Translations under genes and position numbers: made by a program
Shown here: in pieces, positions 15,859-24,722 of the stretch
How positions within the stretch are numbered: position 1 is the stretch's first letter
Layout of the letters: the number at the start of each line of letters is the position of its first letter
Assembly (NCBI GenBank): GCA_937891735.1
Contig: CALAGR010000512.1
Span: 1-36,789, forward strand
Direction of reading: 5' to 3'
Length of the DNA stretch: 36,789 bases
From: an uncultured Pseudomonadota bacterium
GTDB taxonomy: Bacteria > Myxococcota_A > UBA796 > UBA9615
Notes under the pieces: generated by a model
Database searches by the model: none
Told to the model about the DNA's origin: nothing
The model's input: the letters and a program-made list of their open reading frames with translations, nothing else

Positions 15859-17721
15859 TCAGTTGGAGAGGGCCTCCGTGACGATCTGCAGATTCGTCCG
15901 ACAGGCCTTGCCCGTGTCCCCCTCCAGCTCCGGGCAGGCGGCCCCCAGCAGCTCCCTGGCTTCGGCGTTGCGACCCGCGACGCCGAGCGCCGTGCCGGCG
16001 TTGTAGTGGGTGATCGGATCCGCGGCCCGGTGCCGTGCCCAGGTCAGGGCCTGGTCCAGCTCCCCGCGATCCAGGTGCGCGGAGACCAGCAGCGCCACCG
16101 CCCAACCGCCCTGCGGTCCGTCGGCCGACCCACAGCGCCGCAGGTGCGCGATGACCGCGTCGAGCTGCCCTGCGTCGTACAGCTGGTCCGCGTGGCTCAC
16201 CGCGGCCCAGGCCGGCACGGATCCCCAGCCCGCGAGCGCACCGAATCGCTCCGCGGCAGCGAGATCCGGCTGCCGGACGGCGCAGTCGTAGCCCAGGCCC
16301 AGCACCCCGGGGAGCAGCTCGGGGAGGTCCTGCACCCACCGCGCGAGGTCCGCGCGCTTCGGGTCCGGCGCGGCCACGAGCACGTCCACCAACGACAGGC
16401 AGCGCCCCTGCAGTCCCGCGTTGGTGGACCCCACCGCGAGGTTGTAGACCAGGGTCGGGCTGCCCCTCTCGGCGACCGCCAGGACCGCGTCATCCGTCGC
16501 CGTGGCGGGGGACTCGGCCACCAGCACCGACGCGATGCGCAGCACGTAGGAGGACGACTCTCCCCGCAGCGCGTGGGCCAGCATCGACCAGGCCTTGCCC
16601 TCCTGCCCCTGGGCCCGCACCACCATCGCCTCGGCCGCCTCCAGGGCCGGGAAGTCCCCGAACGCCAGCCGGGCGTCCACCACGGCCTTGCTCGCCCCCT
16701 TCAGGTCTCCCTCATCGACGTGCAGCAGCACCAGCACCGCGGCCCCACCGCGCATCCACTCGCCCAGCTCGAGCTCCTGGCTCTTCGTGAGCACCCCCGT
16801 GAGGGACCCCTGCTTCGTCACCCGGACCCAGCTGCCGTCATCGCCGAGCACCTCCCGCAGGTCCTTCCGCGCCGCCGCCGCCTTGCCCAGCTCGTATCTC
16901 GCCCGCGCCCGGAGCAGGGTCGGGGCAGGAGTCGGGTACTGCAGCTTGATCGCGCGGCTGGCCAGCGCCTCGACCTCGTCGAACCGACCCTGGTTGAAGG
17001 CGTCGATGGCGTGATTGAAGGCGGTGGACGCGTCGTCGCCCAGTTCCTCGGCGAACCGGCTGACCGCCTCTGCGTCCCCGCGGGCCTCGGCCACCGCGGT
17101 CTCCGAGTTCCAGACCAGCGCCTCGCTCTCGGCGTCGCGGCACACCATCATGGCGGCCTCGGCGGCGTCCGCCTGCTCCATCTCCGCCAGCACCTGCGCC
17201 GCGTAGCAGGCCAGGTCCGGCGTGTCCCTGACGGCACGCAGGCTCGCCAGCCGGTCGGCGATGCGCGGGTAGGTGCCCAGCCGCACCTCGGACATCACGA
17301 GGATCTGCCAGGCGTCCTGGGCGTCCGGCAGGGCATCCACCGCGCGGGAGGCCGCGGCCTGGGCCTCTTCGAAGCGCTGCGCGCCGAACAGCGCGTACGC
17401 CAGCGGCGCCAGCACCTCTGCGTGGTCGGGAGCCGACGCCACCACCCGCTCGTACGCCGAGATCGCCTCGCCGGGCCGGTCCAGCCGGTACAGGGTCTGG
17501 CCCAGGGCGATCCACGCGGGCCCGAAGTCCTCCTGGAGCTTGAGGACCTTGCGAAACCGCGCCTCCGCCGGGCCGGGCTGGCCGGTGTTGAGCAGATCGA
17601 TGGCCGCGTTGAACACCCCCACCACCCGGTTGTCCTTCGGCTCCCAGACGAGCCCGTCACCGGCCACCGCGGGCGAGGCCAGCGTCAGCAACCCCACCAA
17701 CAGCCAGCCCCCCGCCCTCAC
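15859..17721 (-). CDS. Secreted TPR-repeat protein
   Basis: 620 residues from a GTG that overlaps the stop of the upstream lipoprotein gene. The N-terminus reads as a signal peptide ending 'LTLASPAVAGDG'. TPR-like helical pairs follow ('FNAAIDLLNTGQPGPAEARF', 'AWIALGQTLYRLDRPGEAIS', 'VLAPLAYALFGAQRFEEAQA'). More units appear in the middle ('FNHAIDAFNQGRFDEVEALA') and near the end ('DQLYDAGQLDAVIAHLRRC', 'HYNAGTALGVAGRNAEAREL'). Such proteins act as periplasmic scaffolds or assembly partners; no enzyme motif is visible. The 1171-residue ORF in the track extends upstream through the lipoprotein gene and is an artefact of an open frame. Coupling to the lipoprotein suggests the pair works together in the envelope. 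Confidence 0.7.
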   Translation of the reverse strand: MRAGGWLLVGLLTLASPAVAGDGLVWEPKDNRVVGVFNAAIDLLNTGQPGPAEARFRKVLKLQEDFGPAWIALGQTLYRLDRPGEAISAYERVVASAPDHAEVLAPLAYALFGAQRFEEAQAAASRAVDALPDAQDAWQILVMSEVRLGTYPRIADRLASLRAVRDTPDLACYAAQVLAEMEQADAAEAAMMVCRDAESEALVWNSETAVAEARGDAEAVSRFAEELGDDASTAFNHAIDAFNQGRFDEVEALASRAIKLQYPTPAPTLLRARARYELGKAAAARKDLREVLGDDGSWVRVTKQGSLTGVLTKSQELELGEWMRGGAAVLVLLHVDEGDLKGASKAVVDARLAFGDFPALEAAEAMVVRAQGQEGKAWSMLAHALRGESSSYVLRIASVLVAESPATATDDAVLAVAERGSPTLVYNLAVGSTNAGLQGRCLSLVDVLVAAPDPKRADLARWVQDLPELLPGVLGLGYDCAVRQPDLAAAERFGALAGWGSVPAWAAVSHADQLYDAGQLDAVIAHLRRCGSADGPQGGWAVALLVSAHLDRGELDQALTWARHRAADPITHYNAGTALGVAGRNAEARELLGAACPELEGDTGKACRTNLQIVTEALSN

Positions 17722-18701
17722 TGGTCCACCTCGTCCAACGCGATGGGCGACGGCGTGGAGGAGAACCCGAAGGTGACCGCGTCCGGGACCCCGTTGCCGT
17801 TCGTGTCCACGTCCGGCCGGCTCCCGGCGATGGCGGTGTGCCAGCCCTCGCTCACGTCGGCCAGGAGCAGCAGGGAACGGGTGCCGAGCACCCCCGTGAG
17901 CGTGAGTGAGTCCAGACTCACGGTCGTCCCGGCGAGGGACGCCGTGCCCGTCAGGGTCACCTCGGTCATGTGCAGGAGCGACACGCCCTCCGAGCTCCAC
18001 AGCGGCAGGAACAGGGCATCGGCCTGCGCGCTGAACCCACCGTCGGCGCCGAACGCCACGCCCCGCACCACGGACACGAAGCCCCACTCCACGTGCACCA
18101 CGTACTGGGGCGACACGTCGTCGAGGCGGCTGGGCGCGAAGACGAAGTCCACCACCTGGGGGAGCGTGGCGGGGGCGCTCACCCCTTCCAGCTGCAGGGT
18201 CCACAGCGGGAAGCTCCCCGGGATGAAGAGCTCGTTGATCAGCCCCAGCTGGCCCGTGCCGCCGCCGAACCGCTCCACATCCAGACCCGTGCTCATGTTG
18301 TACGCAGGCCCCGTCGGCGACGCGGTCGTGAAGTCCAGCTCGGCGCTCGGCAGGCCGCCCAGGCTCAGCTGGCCCGAAAACCCGCGGTCCCGCTCGAGCA
18401 CCCCGGCGGCGAACCGGACCCCCAGGTCGTCGGCGTCGCGGCGCGGCGTCGTGGGGATCGCCTCCCCGGCGTCGTCCACCAGGTCGAGGGTGACGCTCTC
18501 GGTGGTCCGAAGGGGCCGGCTCAGCAGCAGGTAGGGCGAGAACTCCTGGCTGATCCCGACGCTTCCGGCCGTCGGCAGCGAGTCGACCACCGCGAGGGGC
18601 AGCCCCTGCATGGCGTCCAGGGTGACGGCCCACTCGTCTTCGAGCCGGCTCGTCGAGCAGCCCACCAGCAGGGCCAGCAGAACGGACCAACGCGTCGCCA
18701 T
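17718..18701 (-). CDS. Lipoprotein with Ig-like N-terminal domain and Ca-binding-type motif
   Basis: 327 residues from the ATG at 18701 ('MATRWSVLLALLVGCSTS'). 'LLVGC' is a clear lipobox, so the mature protein is lipid-anchored at an envelope membrane. After the anchor, 'LPTAGSVGISQEFSPYLLLS' fits the start of a bacterial Ig-like (Big_5/SbsA-type) fold. The rest is beta-rich, and near the end 'DVDTNGNGVPDAV' is a thrombospondin-type-3-like aspartate repeat that usually binds calcium. No catalytic motif. It is divergent from alkD with 40 bp between starts and is coupled (4-nt overlap) to the TPR gene downstream. Confidence 0.65.
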   Translation of the reverse strand: MATRWSVLLALLVGCSTSRLEDEWAVTLDAMQGLPLAVVDSLPTAGSVGISQEFSPYLLLSRPLRTTESVTLDLVDDAGEAIPTTPRRDADDLGVRFAAGVLERDRGFSGQLSLGGLPSAELDFTTASPTGPAYNMSTGLDVERFGGGTGQLGLINELFIPGSFPLWTLQLEGVSAPATLPQVVDFVFAPSRLDDVSPQYVVHVEWGFVSVVRGVAFGADGGFSAQADALFLPLWSSEGVSLLHMTEVTLTGTASLAGTTVSLDSLTLTGVLGTRSLLLLADVSEGWHTAIAGSRPDVDTNGNGVPDAVTFGFSSTPSPIALDEVDQ

Positions 18702-18741
18702 CACATCGCCTCCGGGATCGGATCTGGAGCACAGTACCCAC

Positions 18742-19449
18742 ATGTCCTCCCTGGCCAACCCGCTTCGCAGATTCGTCGCGTCCGCCCTCGCCGAGCGTGC
18801 GAACCCGGAGCACGCCGGGCCGATGCAGGCCTACATGAAGACGGACATGCCGTTCCTGGGCGTCAAGAAGCCCGACCGGATCTCCATCGAGCGGGAGATG
18901 AAGAGGCGCTTCGCCCCGGCGGATCGGCAGGAGTGGGAGGAGGGCGTGCTGGCGCTCTGGTCGCTGCCCCACCGGGAGGGCAAGTACCTCGCGATCGAGT
19001 ACGCGAAGGCGTATCGGGCCCATGCGGTGCCCGCGAGCCTGCCGCTGTTCGAGCGCCTCATCCGGGAAGGCGCGTGGTGGGACCTCGTGGACGACGTCGC
19101 CGCCCACCTCGTGGGGCGGGTGTGGAGCACCGCCCGGGACTGGACCGGACCCCGCATGGACGCCTGGATCGACGACCCGGATCTGTGGATCCGCCGGACC
19201 GCCATCATCGGCCAGCTCAAGCACAAGGCCGACACCGACAGCGAGCGCCTGTTCCGCTACTGCCGCGCCCGCATGCACGAGCGGGAGTTCTTCATGCGCA
19301 AGGCGATCGGCTGGGCGCTGCGCCAGTACGGTTACAGCGCGCCGGGACCCGTTCGTGAGTTCCTGCTCACGCACCGTGCGGAGCTGAGCGGCTTGAGCTT
19401 TCGGGAAGGTGCTCGCGTCCTGATCAAGCAGGGCTTGATGGAGCCCTGA
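18742..19449 (+). CDS. alkD: AlkD-type DNA alkylation repair glycosylase
   Basis: 235 residues. 'YMKTDMPFLGVKKPDRISIE' is the characteristic N-terminal signature of the AlkC/AlkD HEAT-repeat glycosylases. The catalytic region reads 'WWDLVDDVAAHLVG'; W113 and D117 match the spacing of the W109/D113 pair of Bacillus AlkD. 'LWIRRTAIIGQLKH' and 'FMRKAIGWALRQYG' supply the Arg and second Trp of the cleft. AlkD enzymes remove N3- and N7-alkylated purines from DNA without base flipping. The length fits. Start ATG at 18742; the next start upstream would run into the divergent lipoprotein. Its 3' end overlaps the convergent methyltransferase gene by 26 bp. Confidence 0.9.
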   Translation: MSSLANPLRRFVASALAERANPEHAGPMQAYMKTDMPFLGVKKPDRISIEREMKRRFAPADRQEWEEGVLALWSLPHREGKYLAIEYAKAYRAHAVPASLPLFERLIREGAWWDLVDDVAAHLVGRVWSTARDWTGPRMDAWIDDPDLWIRRTAIIGQLKHKADTDSERLFRYCRARMHEREFFMRKAIGWALRQYGYSAPGPVREFLLTHRAELSGLSFREGARVLIKQGLMEP

Positions 19450-20422
19450 CCCGTCGGGCCACGACCATCACGATGTCGCCCTGCCAGCGGTTGAGCAGCG
19501 GGCCCAGGGTCGCGTCGAAGAGCAGCACGAAGGGCATCCCCAGGAGCCCCGCGGCCCAGCTCACCCCCTTCATCAGGGGGTTGTTCGCGAAGCGGCTGCG
19601 ACGGCCCAGCGTGTTCTGCACGCGGTGCACCCAGGACGCCGAGAGGGTGAGCGGGTAACCACTCACGCCCCAGCTCACGGGCTCCAGCCCCGCCGCGCGC
19701 AGCGCCCGCTCCAGGCCCGGGCGGGAGAACAGGTGCACATGCTGGGGCGGCAGATGCGGCCACCACCAGCGGCCCAGCAGGCGGATCCCCCAGCCGTCCC
19801 CCCGGGGCACCTCGACCTCCACCAGCCCACCCTCACGCACCAGGCTCGCGGCGTGGGCGAGGGCCTGCTCGGGTCGCGGATGGTGCTCGAGGAAGTGGTT
19901 CATGGACACGACGTCGGCGGGCGCCTCGAGCGTGACGTCGTCGAACAGCCGACGGATCACGCGGGGTCCCGACCCTGCCCCGAGCGCCTGCTCCAGGCGC
20001 GCTTCGGTCGCGTCCGCCGCCGGGCCGCCCAACTCGACGCCCTGCGCATCGGTGGTGCCCAGCGCGACGGCGAGCTCGCTGAGGAAGTGGCCCAGCCCAC
20101 AGCCCACGTCCAGGATCCGGACCGGCCCCTCCGAGTCCAGCGCCGCCACCACGGCCGCGATCCGCGCCCGGCGCAGCCCCCGGTCGAACCCCGACTCGTT
20201 CGCCTTGCGCATCACCTCGAGGTTCTCGGGCGTGTAGAGCTGCCCGTAGAACTCCGCCAGGACCGCCGCGTCGGGCATCGGGGCGAGGGTGCCATGTCCG
20301 CAGGCGCACCGCGCGAACGTCCAGGTGCCCTGCCCGTGCAGGACGAGGTCCCGAACGGGATAGGCCGCGGTGGCCTCATTGGCGCCACACACGGGACACG
20401 GAGGGGTGCTGACGGTGCTCAC
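19424..20422 (-). CDS. Class I SAM methyltransferase with N-terminal zinc ribbon
   Basis: 332 residues from a GTG overlapping the stop of the sigma-54 activator gene (GTGA). The N-terminus '[10 protein letters not shown]' with a later 'CACGHG' suggests a zinc ribbon. Motif I, '[16 protein letters not shown]', and '[18 protein letters not shown]' place it in the Methyltransf_23/11 group. The C-terminal part has a hydrophobic segment ('[19 protein letters not shown]') that may associate with the membrane. Relatives of this layout modify sugars or lipids in surface polysaccharide loci; the substrate is unknown here. Coupling suggests production together with the activator. Confidence 0.75.
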   Translation of the reverse strand: MSTVSTPPCPVCGANEATAAYPVRDLVLHGQGTWTFARCACGHGTLAPMPDAAVLAEFYGQLYTPENLEVMRKANESGFDRGLRRARIAAVVAALDSEGPVRILDVGCGLGHFLSELAVALGTTDAQGVELGGPAADATEARLEQALGAGSGPRVIRRLFDDVTLEAPADVVSMNHFLEHHPRPEQALAHAASLVREGGLVEVEVPRGDGWGIRLLGRWWWPHLPPQHVHLFSRPGLERALRAAGLEPVSWGVSGYPLTLSASWVHRVQNTLGRRSRFANNPLMKGVSWAAGLLGMPFVLLFDATLGPLLNRWQGDIVMVVARRVRAPSSPA

Positions 20423-21927
20423 GGCGCGGATCGTACCGGTCCCTGCCGCCAACGCAGGCGGCGCAGCAGCGTGTTGCGGCCGATCCCCAGCCGACGGGCG
20501 GCCTCGGAGTGGTTTCCGCCGCAGGCCTGCACGGCGTCGGCGACGTAGTCCGACACCACCTCCCGCAGGGGGCGAATCGCGTCGGGGCGCCCGGGGCGTG
20601 GTGCCGCCACCGGTGGGGGCACGGGCGTGCTCCCCTTCGCCCCCCGCAGCTCCAGGTCCGCGACGCCGATCCGCTCCCCCGGGGCCAGCACCACCCCGGA
20701 CTCCACGGCGTGCTCGAGCTCCCGCACGTTCCCGGGCCACCCGTGTCCGTGCAGCCGCGCCCTCGCCTCAGGGGTCAGCCGCATGCCGGACCGACCGTAC
20801 TTGCGGGCCGCCTCGAACAGGAAGTGGTCGATCAGTCGATCCAGATCCGCGTGGTCCCGCTCCCGAAGCGGCGGGACCCGGATCTCCACCACCCGAAGGC
20901 GGTAGTACAGGTCCTGCCGGAACGTGCCCTGCTCGATCCGCTCCTCCAGATCCTGGTGCGTGGCCGCCACCACCCGCAGATCCGCGGTGTGCAGGGCCGT
21001 CCCCCCCACGCGGAACCAGGTCCGGTCCTGCAGGAGCCGCAGCAGCCGGCTCTGGGCTGCGATGGGCAGCTCTGCGATCTCATCGAGGAACAGCGTGCCG
21101 CCGTCCGCCGCCGCCACCTTGCCGTCCACCGCCTCCCCGGCGCCGGTGAAGGCGCCCCGCTCGTGGCCGAACAGCTCGTTCTCCACCAGCCCCCCGGGCA
21201 GCGCGCCGCAGTCCACCTTGATGAACGGCCCCTGGGCGCGGGGTGAGTTGTGGTGCACGGCCCGCGCGATCAGCTCCTTGCCGCTGCCGCTCTCTCCCAG
21301 CACGAGCACGGTGGCCTGGGTGCGGCTCGCCCGCTGCGCCCGGTCGTACACCCGCTGCATCGCCGCCGACTCTCCGACGATGCCGTTGAAACGGAACGAG
21401 AGGGGCCGGGCACCCTCCCGGAGCTGGCTCCACAGGGACGTCGCGTCGAGCAGGCGACCCAGCTCGATGGCCGTGATCTCCAGCTCACGCCGGTCGCCAG
21501 CGCCGAAGCGCCCGTGCAGTCGATTGAGGACCTGGACCACGCCCACCAGCTCCCCATCCGGGGTGCGGATCGCCGCGGCCATCAGCGAGTCGGTGCGGTA
21601 GCCGGTCAGGGCGTCGTAGCGGGCCGCGAACCGCTCGTCGGCGGCGGCGGTGTTGACCACCACGGTCTCGCCGGTGCGCGCGACCTCGCCGGCGATGCCC
21701 TCCCCCACGGCAAGGCGGATCTCCTGGTTGGACAGCGCGGTGGCGACCCGGCTGATCAGCTCGCCCCGGGCGCGATCCAGCAGGTACAGCGTCGCTCGGT
21801 CCGATCCCAGGTGCTCCGCGACCCCGAGCATCAGGACGGCGAGCAGCTCGTCGAGATCGACCGGCGCCGCGCCGAGGTCGGCGGTGACCCGTGCGATCCG
21901 TTTCGGATCATATGAGGCGGTCTTCAT
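20419..21927 (-). CDS. Sigma-54-dependent activator (GAF-AAA+-Fis)
   Basis: 502 residues from the ATG at 21927; the longer ORF start would run through the divergent promoter region. An N-terminal GAF domain (about 20-160: '[20 protein letters not shown]', '[18 protein letters not shown]') is the sensory input. The AAA+ domain has Walker A 'GESGSGK' (211-217), 'GAFTGA' (258-263, the sigma-54 contact loop, intact) and '[12 protein letters not shown]' (Walker B). The C-terminal Fis-type HTH is '[20 protein letters not shown]'. It opens sigma-54 promoters by ATP hydrolysis; the GAF ligand is unknown. A perfect sigma-54 promoter lies 80 bp away, pointing outward to the 64-aa gene, an obvious candidate target. 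Confidence 0.93.
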   Translation of the reverse strand: MKTASYDPKRIARVTADLGAAPVDLDELLAVLMLGVAEHLGSDRATLYLLDRARGELISRVATALSNQEIRLAVGEGIAGEVARTGETVVVNTAAADERFAARYDALTGYRTDSLMAAAIRTPDGELVGVVQVLNRLHGRFGAGDRRELEITAIELGRLLDATSLWSQLREGARPLSFRFNGIVGESAAMQRVYDRAQRASRTQATVLVLGESGSGKELIARAVHHNSPRAQGPFIKVDCGALPGGLVENELFGHERGAFTGAGEAVDGKVAAADGGTLFLDEIAELPIAAQSRLLRLLQDRTWFRVGGTALHTADLRVVAATHQDLEERIEQGTFRQDLYYRLRVVEIRVPPLRERDHADLDRLIDHFLFEAARKYGRSGMRLTPEARARLHGHGWPGNVRELEHAVESGVVLAPGERIGVADLELRGAKGSTPVPPPVAAPRPGRPDAIRPLREVVSDYVADAVQACGGNHSEAARRLGIGRNTLLRRLRWRQGPVRSAP

Positions 21928-22006
21928 CGATCCACTATGAACCACCTGGACGATTCTGGCGCACATCGATCTGCCCGATTCGCACGACGCCGCACCGTGG
22001 CCGCGT

Positions 22007-22022
22007 TGGCACGGCCATTGCT
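22007..22022 (+). promoter_or_regulatory. Sigma-54 (-24/-12) promoter
   Basis: TGGCACG-GCCA-TTGCT is an exact match to the consensus TGGCACG-N4-TTGCW. The GG (22008-22009) and GC (22020-22021) are 12 bp apart as required. Transcription would start near 22033 and give a ~25-nt leader containing AGGAG before the ATG at 22058. The site lies between the divergent sigma-54 activator gene and the 64-aa gene. Confidence 0.88.
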
Positions 22023-22057
22023 CTCCCGAGGTGGGCCCGAAGGAGAGGAGTCCACCC

Positions 22058-22252
22058 ATGACGGATCACACCCACCTGCTCACCAACGCCATCGCCGGCC
22101 TGCGCGGCGGGGGCCCGACGCCGCCCGACGAACCCCTGAGCCCTGAAGACGCGATGGCCCTGGCCGCGTTCCTCATCGCGGAGCTGGCTCCCCTCCGCGA
22201 GACACGGCTGGACATCGCCACCTTGAGGAGGGACCCGGAGCCAGAGGGCTGA
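22058..22252 (+). CDS. 64-aa protein behind a sigma-54 promoter
   Basis: The product begins '[19 protein letters not shown]', has an Ala/Leu-rich probable helix ('[19 protein letters not shown]') and ends polar. The AGGAG at 22046-22050 is 7 nt from the ATG. No domain recognised. The helix is amphipathic rather than clearly membrane-spanning, so it is probably cytoplasmic. Its reality is supported by the correct distance to a perfect sigma-54 promoter and a good ribosome binding site. It precedes the diguanylate cyclase gene by 78 bp on the same strand, so the promoter may also serve that gene. Confidence 0.6.
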   Translation: MTDHTHLLTNAIAGLRGGGPTPPDEPLSPEDAMALAAFLIAELAPLRETRLDIATLRRDPEPEG

Positions 22253-22330
22253 GGGGTCTGCGGCGCCGTCGAGAGTCCTCGTGACCCATTCGTCTCAAGT
22301 CCGCGGCGGGACCGGCCGATAGGTGCCGCC

Positions 22331-23512
22331 ATGGCAGGTGTATTCGGGCGACTGAAGGGATGGGGCGCAGCGCCCGGGGGGACCCCTGCGCCGGTCGAGG
22401 CCCCGGCCCCTGGATCCGACGGGCTCGTCACCGCGGATGCAGGGCTCGACGCCGCCCTGGACACGCTCGCCTCGGTGCTGCGTTCCTACGGCCGGGCCGC
22501 CCTGGACACGGAGACGGCCACCGCCGAGAGCATTGACGAACGCTGTGAGTCCTGGGCCCGCCACGTCCTGAACGGCTCCCCGATCCCGGGCCCGCACGGC
22601 GCGTCGCCGACCGACGAAGAGCCGGCCCCGGTGCCCGTGGAGCAGCGCGCGTGGGCCCCCTTGCGCAGGTTCTTCCGGGACCAGCGGCAGGGGGAGGTGG
22701 CCCACCACGGGCAGGTCGGAACCACGCTGCGGGGCACCGTCCTGGAGCTCGTGGACGTCGTCTACAAGGCCTTCGAGGACGGACGCGGGGTGGACGAGGA
22801 GCTCAGCGCGCGGGCCTGTGAGCTTCGGGCGGCCCTCGCCAGCGAGGACGTCACGACCCTGCGCACCGCGGCCCAACGGGTGACCGCATCCCTGGAGCAG
22901 AGCCTGGAGCGCCGGGAGGCCATTCACGAGCGGGCCGTGAAGTCCCTGGGGCGCCGGCTCCGGGTGGTCCGGGACCAGCTCAAGGAGGCCACCCGGGCCG
23001 CGGAGGTGGATGCCCTCACGGGGCTGGCCAACCGCGCCGCGCTGGACCGGCGCATCGAGGCGAGCATCACCCTGAGCCGCTTCACCGGCCAGCCCGAGTG
23101 CCTGCTCATGCTCGACATCGATCACTTCAAGACCGTCAACGACACCCACGGCCACCGGGTCGGCGACCGGGTGCTCGCCGAGATCGGCGCCTGCCTCGCG
23201 CGCACCGTCATCCGCCGCAGTGACTTCGTGGCCCGTTATGGCGGCGAGGAGTTCTCGGTGGTGCTGAGCGACACCGACTCCGAGCAGGCCGTGTCCGTCG
23301 GGGAGCGGGTGCTGCGGGACATCCGGGCGCTCCGCGTGCCCCTGGAGGGCGGTGGGAGCCTGTCCGTGACGGCGAGCCTGGGCCTCGCGGACCTGCGCAG
23401 CGACGACGACGCGCCGAGCTGGATCGACGCGGCGGATCGCGCGATGTACCGCGCGAAGGATGAGGGCCGCGACCAGCTCTGCGTTCGGGGGTCCACGTCG
23501 GGCGGGCGCTAG
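22331..23512 (+). CDS. GGDEF diguanylate cyclase
   Basis: 393 residues. An N-terminal region of about 220 residues, mostly helical and without a recognised sensor domain ('VELVDVVYKAFEDGRG'-like helices), is followed by a coiled segment ('HERAVKSLGRRLRVVRDQLK') and a complete GGDEF domain. The active site is 'YGGEEF' (G304-F308), with 'DIDHFKTVNDTHGH' for metal and GTP binding. The product-inhibition I-site RxxD is intact (R295-D298, five residues before GGEEF). The enzyme should make cyclic di-GMP from two GTP in the cytoplasm and be feedback-inhibited. The next gene begins 10 bp later, so the two are probably one operon. Confidence 0.9.
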   Translation: MAGVFGRLKGWGAAPGGTPAPVEAPAPGSDGLVTADAGLDAALDTLASVLRSYGRAALDTETATAESIDERCESWARHVLNGSPIPGPHGASPTDEEPAPVPVEQRAWAPLRRFFRDQRQGEVAHHGQVGTTLRGTVLELVDVVYKAFEDGRGVDEELSARACELRAALASEDVTTLRTAAQRVTASLEQSLERREAIHERAVKSLGRRLRVVRDQLKEATRAAEVDALTGLANRAALDRRIEASITLSRFTGQPECLLMLDIDHFKTVNDTHGHRVGDRVLAEIGACLARTVIRRSDFVARYGGEEFSVVLSDTDSEQAVSVGERVLRDIRALRVPLEGGGSLSVTASLGLADLRSDDDAPSWIDAADRAMYRAKDEGRDQLCVRGSTSGGR

Positions 23513-23521
23513 ACTGCCGGC

Positions 23522-24562
23522 GTGCCGCCCGTCCACCGCAGCGAATCGCCCCTGTGGCAGGTCACCCGCGAGCCGCTGATCCACCAGCTGCTGGGCTACC
23601 TGACCGACGCGCGCCGACGCATCGACGAGGGCCCCGGGCCCCACCGGCTCGAGTTCAGCCGCAGCCGCATCGCCGAGGTCGAGCACGCCTACCGCCGCAT
23701 GGTCCGACAGGGCGAGGAGCGCCTGCATCGGCTGGGGCAGCTGATGTGCGACTCCCTGTTCGAGGCGGGCCGCGATCTGGACAGCGTGGTGGTGGGCGAG
23801 GTGGTGGCCACCGGGCGCCGGTTCACCCTCACGCAGCCCCTGAGTGAAGCGGACCTCTTCGGACTCACGGACCTGGAGCTGGGGGACCGCGTCCTGCGCC
23901 GGGTCGCCATCGACGGAGGCGCCTGCCGCCTGATCGCGAACCGGGTCGAGTACCTGCCCCACCGCGAGAACCCCTTCGGAGTGCACAAGCTCGTGTGCCG
24001 GGTGAAGGCCGAAGAGGAGCTGTGGAACAAGGTCATCGACGAGCTGTTCGACCTCGACTCCATCGTGCAGCGCGACAAGGAGCTGCGGCACCTGTCCAGG
24101 TACGTCAAGGACGTCTTCGGGCTCAAGTTCGTGGTCAGCAACGAGCAGCAGGTGCTCGCGCTCCAGCGCCACCTCACGGACCTGCGCTGGAGCCGCGACG
24201 CCCTGTCCGAGCGGGAGATCCCCGCCAGCGACGACACCGTGCGCCTGCACTTCCTGGAGACGAAGGACTACCTGAGCCGGAGCAAGTCCTCGGGATGGAC
24301 GGCGGTGAAGTCCGTCGTGCGCTGGTGGGATGGGCTCTTCGAGATCCAGGTGCAGCCGCTGGTCAACTACTACCGTGAGCGGGAGCGGCTCACGCGCGAG
24401 AGTCACCAGGCTCACAAGCAGCGCCGGGACCTGCTGCGGGAGCAGGTCGGGGAGCGACTCCCCCTGCTCACGTTCACCCGCCAGCTCCTTCAGTGGCTCT
24501 TCACGGGAGCCCAGGGAGCGCCGCCGGAGCACCCGGGAGTGCAGATCGTGGTGGGGCCCTAG
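23522..24562 (+). CDS. Divergent RelA/SpoT synthetase-like protein
   Basis: 346 residues from a GTG 10 bp after the diguanylate cyclase. The N-terminal half is unrecognised. The C-terminal half follows the order of a (p)ppGpp synthetase domain: 'SIVQRDKEL', then '[11 protein letters not shown]' (like DlvGiRi; D197), '[20 protein letters not shown]' (like KDYIxxPKxNGYxSLHTxV), 'FEIQVQP' (like EIQIRT; E274) and 'ESHQAHK'. The two acidic residues expected for metal and catalysis are kept. The guanine-stacking Tyr is Trp259, the following His is Lys263, and the Arg of EIQIRT is Gln. So it may be a synthetase with altered specificity or a degenerate nucleotide-binding protein. The family call is by motif order only. 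Confidence 0.55.
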   Translation: MPPVHRSESPLWQVTREPLIHQLLGYLTDARRRIDEGPGPHRLEFSRSRIAEVEHAYRRMVRQGEERLHRLGQLMCDSLFEAGRDLDSVVVGEVVATGRRFTLTQPLSEADLFGLTDLELGDRVLRRVAIDGGACRLIANRVEYLPHRENPFGVHKLVCRVKAEEELWNKVIDELFDLDSIVQRDKELRHLSRYVKDVFGLKFVVSNEQQVLALQRHLTDLRWSRDALSEREIPASDDTVRLHFLETKDYLSRSKSSGWTAVKSVVRWWDGLFEIQVQPLVNYYRERERLTRESHQAHKQRRDLLREQVGERLPLLTFTRQLLQWLFTGAQGAPPEHPGVQIVVGP

Positions 24563-24627
24563 TCTCTCTGTCGCCCCTGAACCCCGGGTATCGAGGCCTC
24601 TGGATCGACTCCTCGCCGATCCACCCT

Positions 24628-24679
24628 TTGAATCTGGACCAAATTGGTCCATTATTGCATCGTGGACTGAAACGGTCCG
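24628..24679 (+). promoter_or_regulatory. Sigma-factor gene promoter with two GGAC-N7-GTCC sites
   Basis: Within AT-rich DNA, TGGACCAAATTGGTCCA (24635-24651) is a perfect 17-bp palindrome. TGGACTGAAACGGTCCG (24663-24679) repeats the GGAC-N7-GTCC frame exactly 28 bp later with weaker symmetry. A possible -35 (TTGAAT, 24628-24633) and -10 (ATTATT, 24651-24656) with a 17-bp spacer would place the first palindrome in the promoter spacer, a typical repressor position. The form GACYAAATTRGTC recalls Rrf2/IscR-type sites (inference). The ATG of the sigma factor is at 24723. Confidence 0.6.
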
Positions 24680-24722
24680 CGCTGCGAGACCAAGGGCGCA
24701 GCCAACGAGACCCGGAGCAGAC

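Noticed and set aside
17722-19374. N-terminal extension of the TPR ORF (track start 19374)
   Set aside because: The extension overlaps the lipoprotein gene in another frame and alkD in antisense; the GTG at 17721 gives a proper signal peptide.
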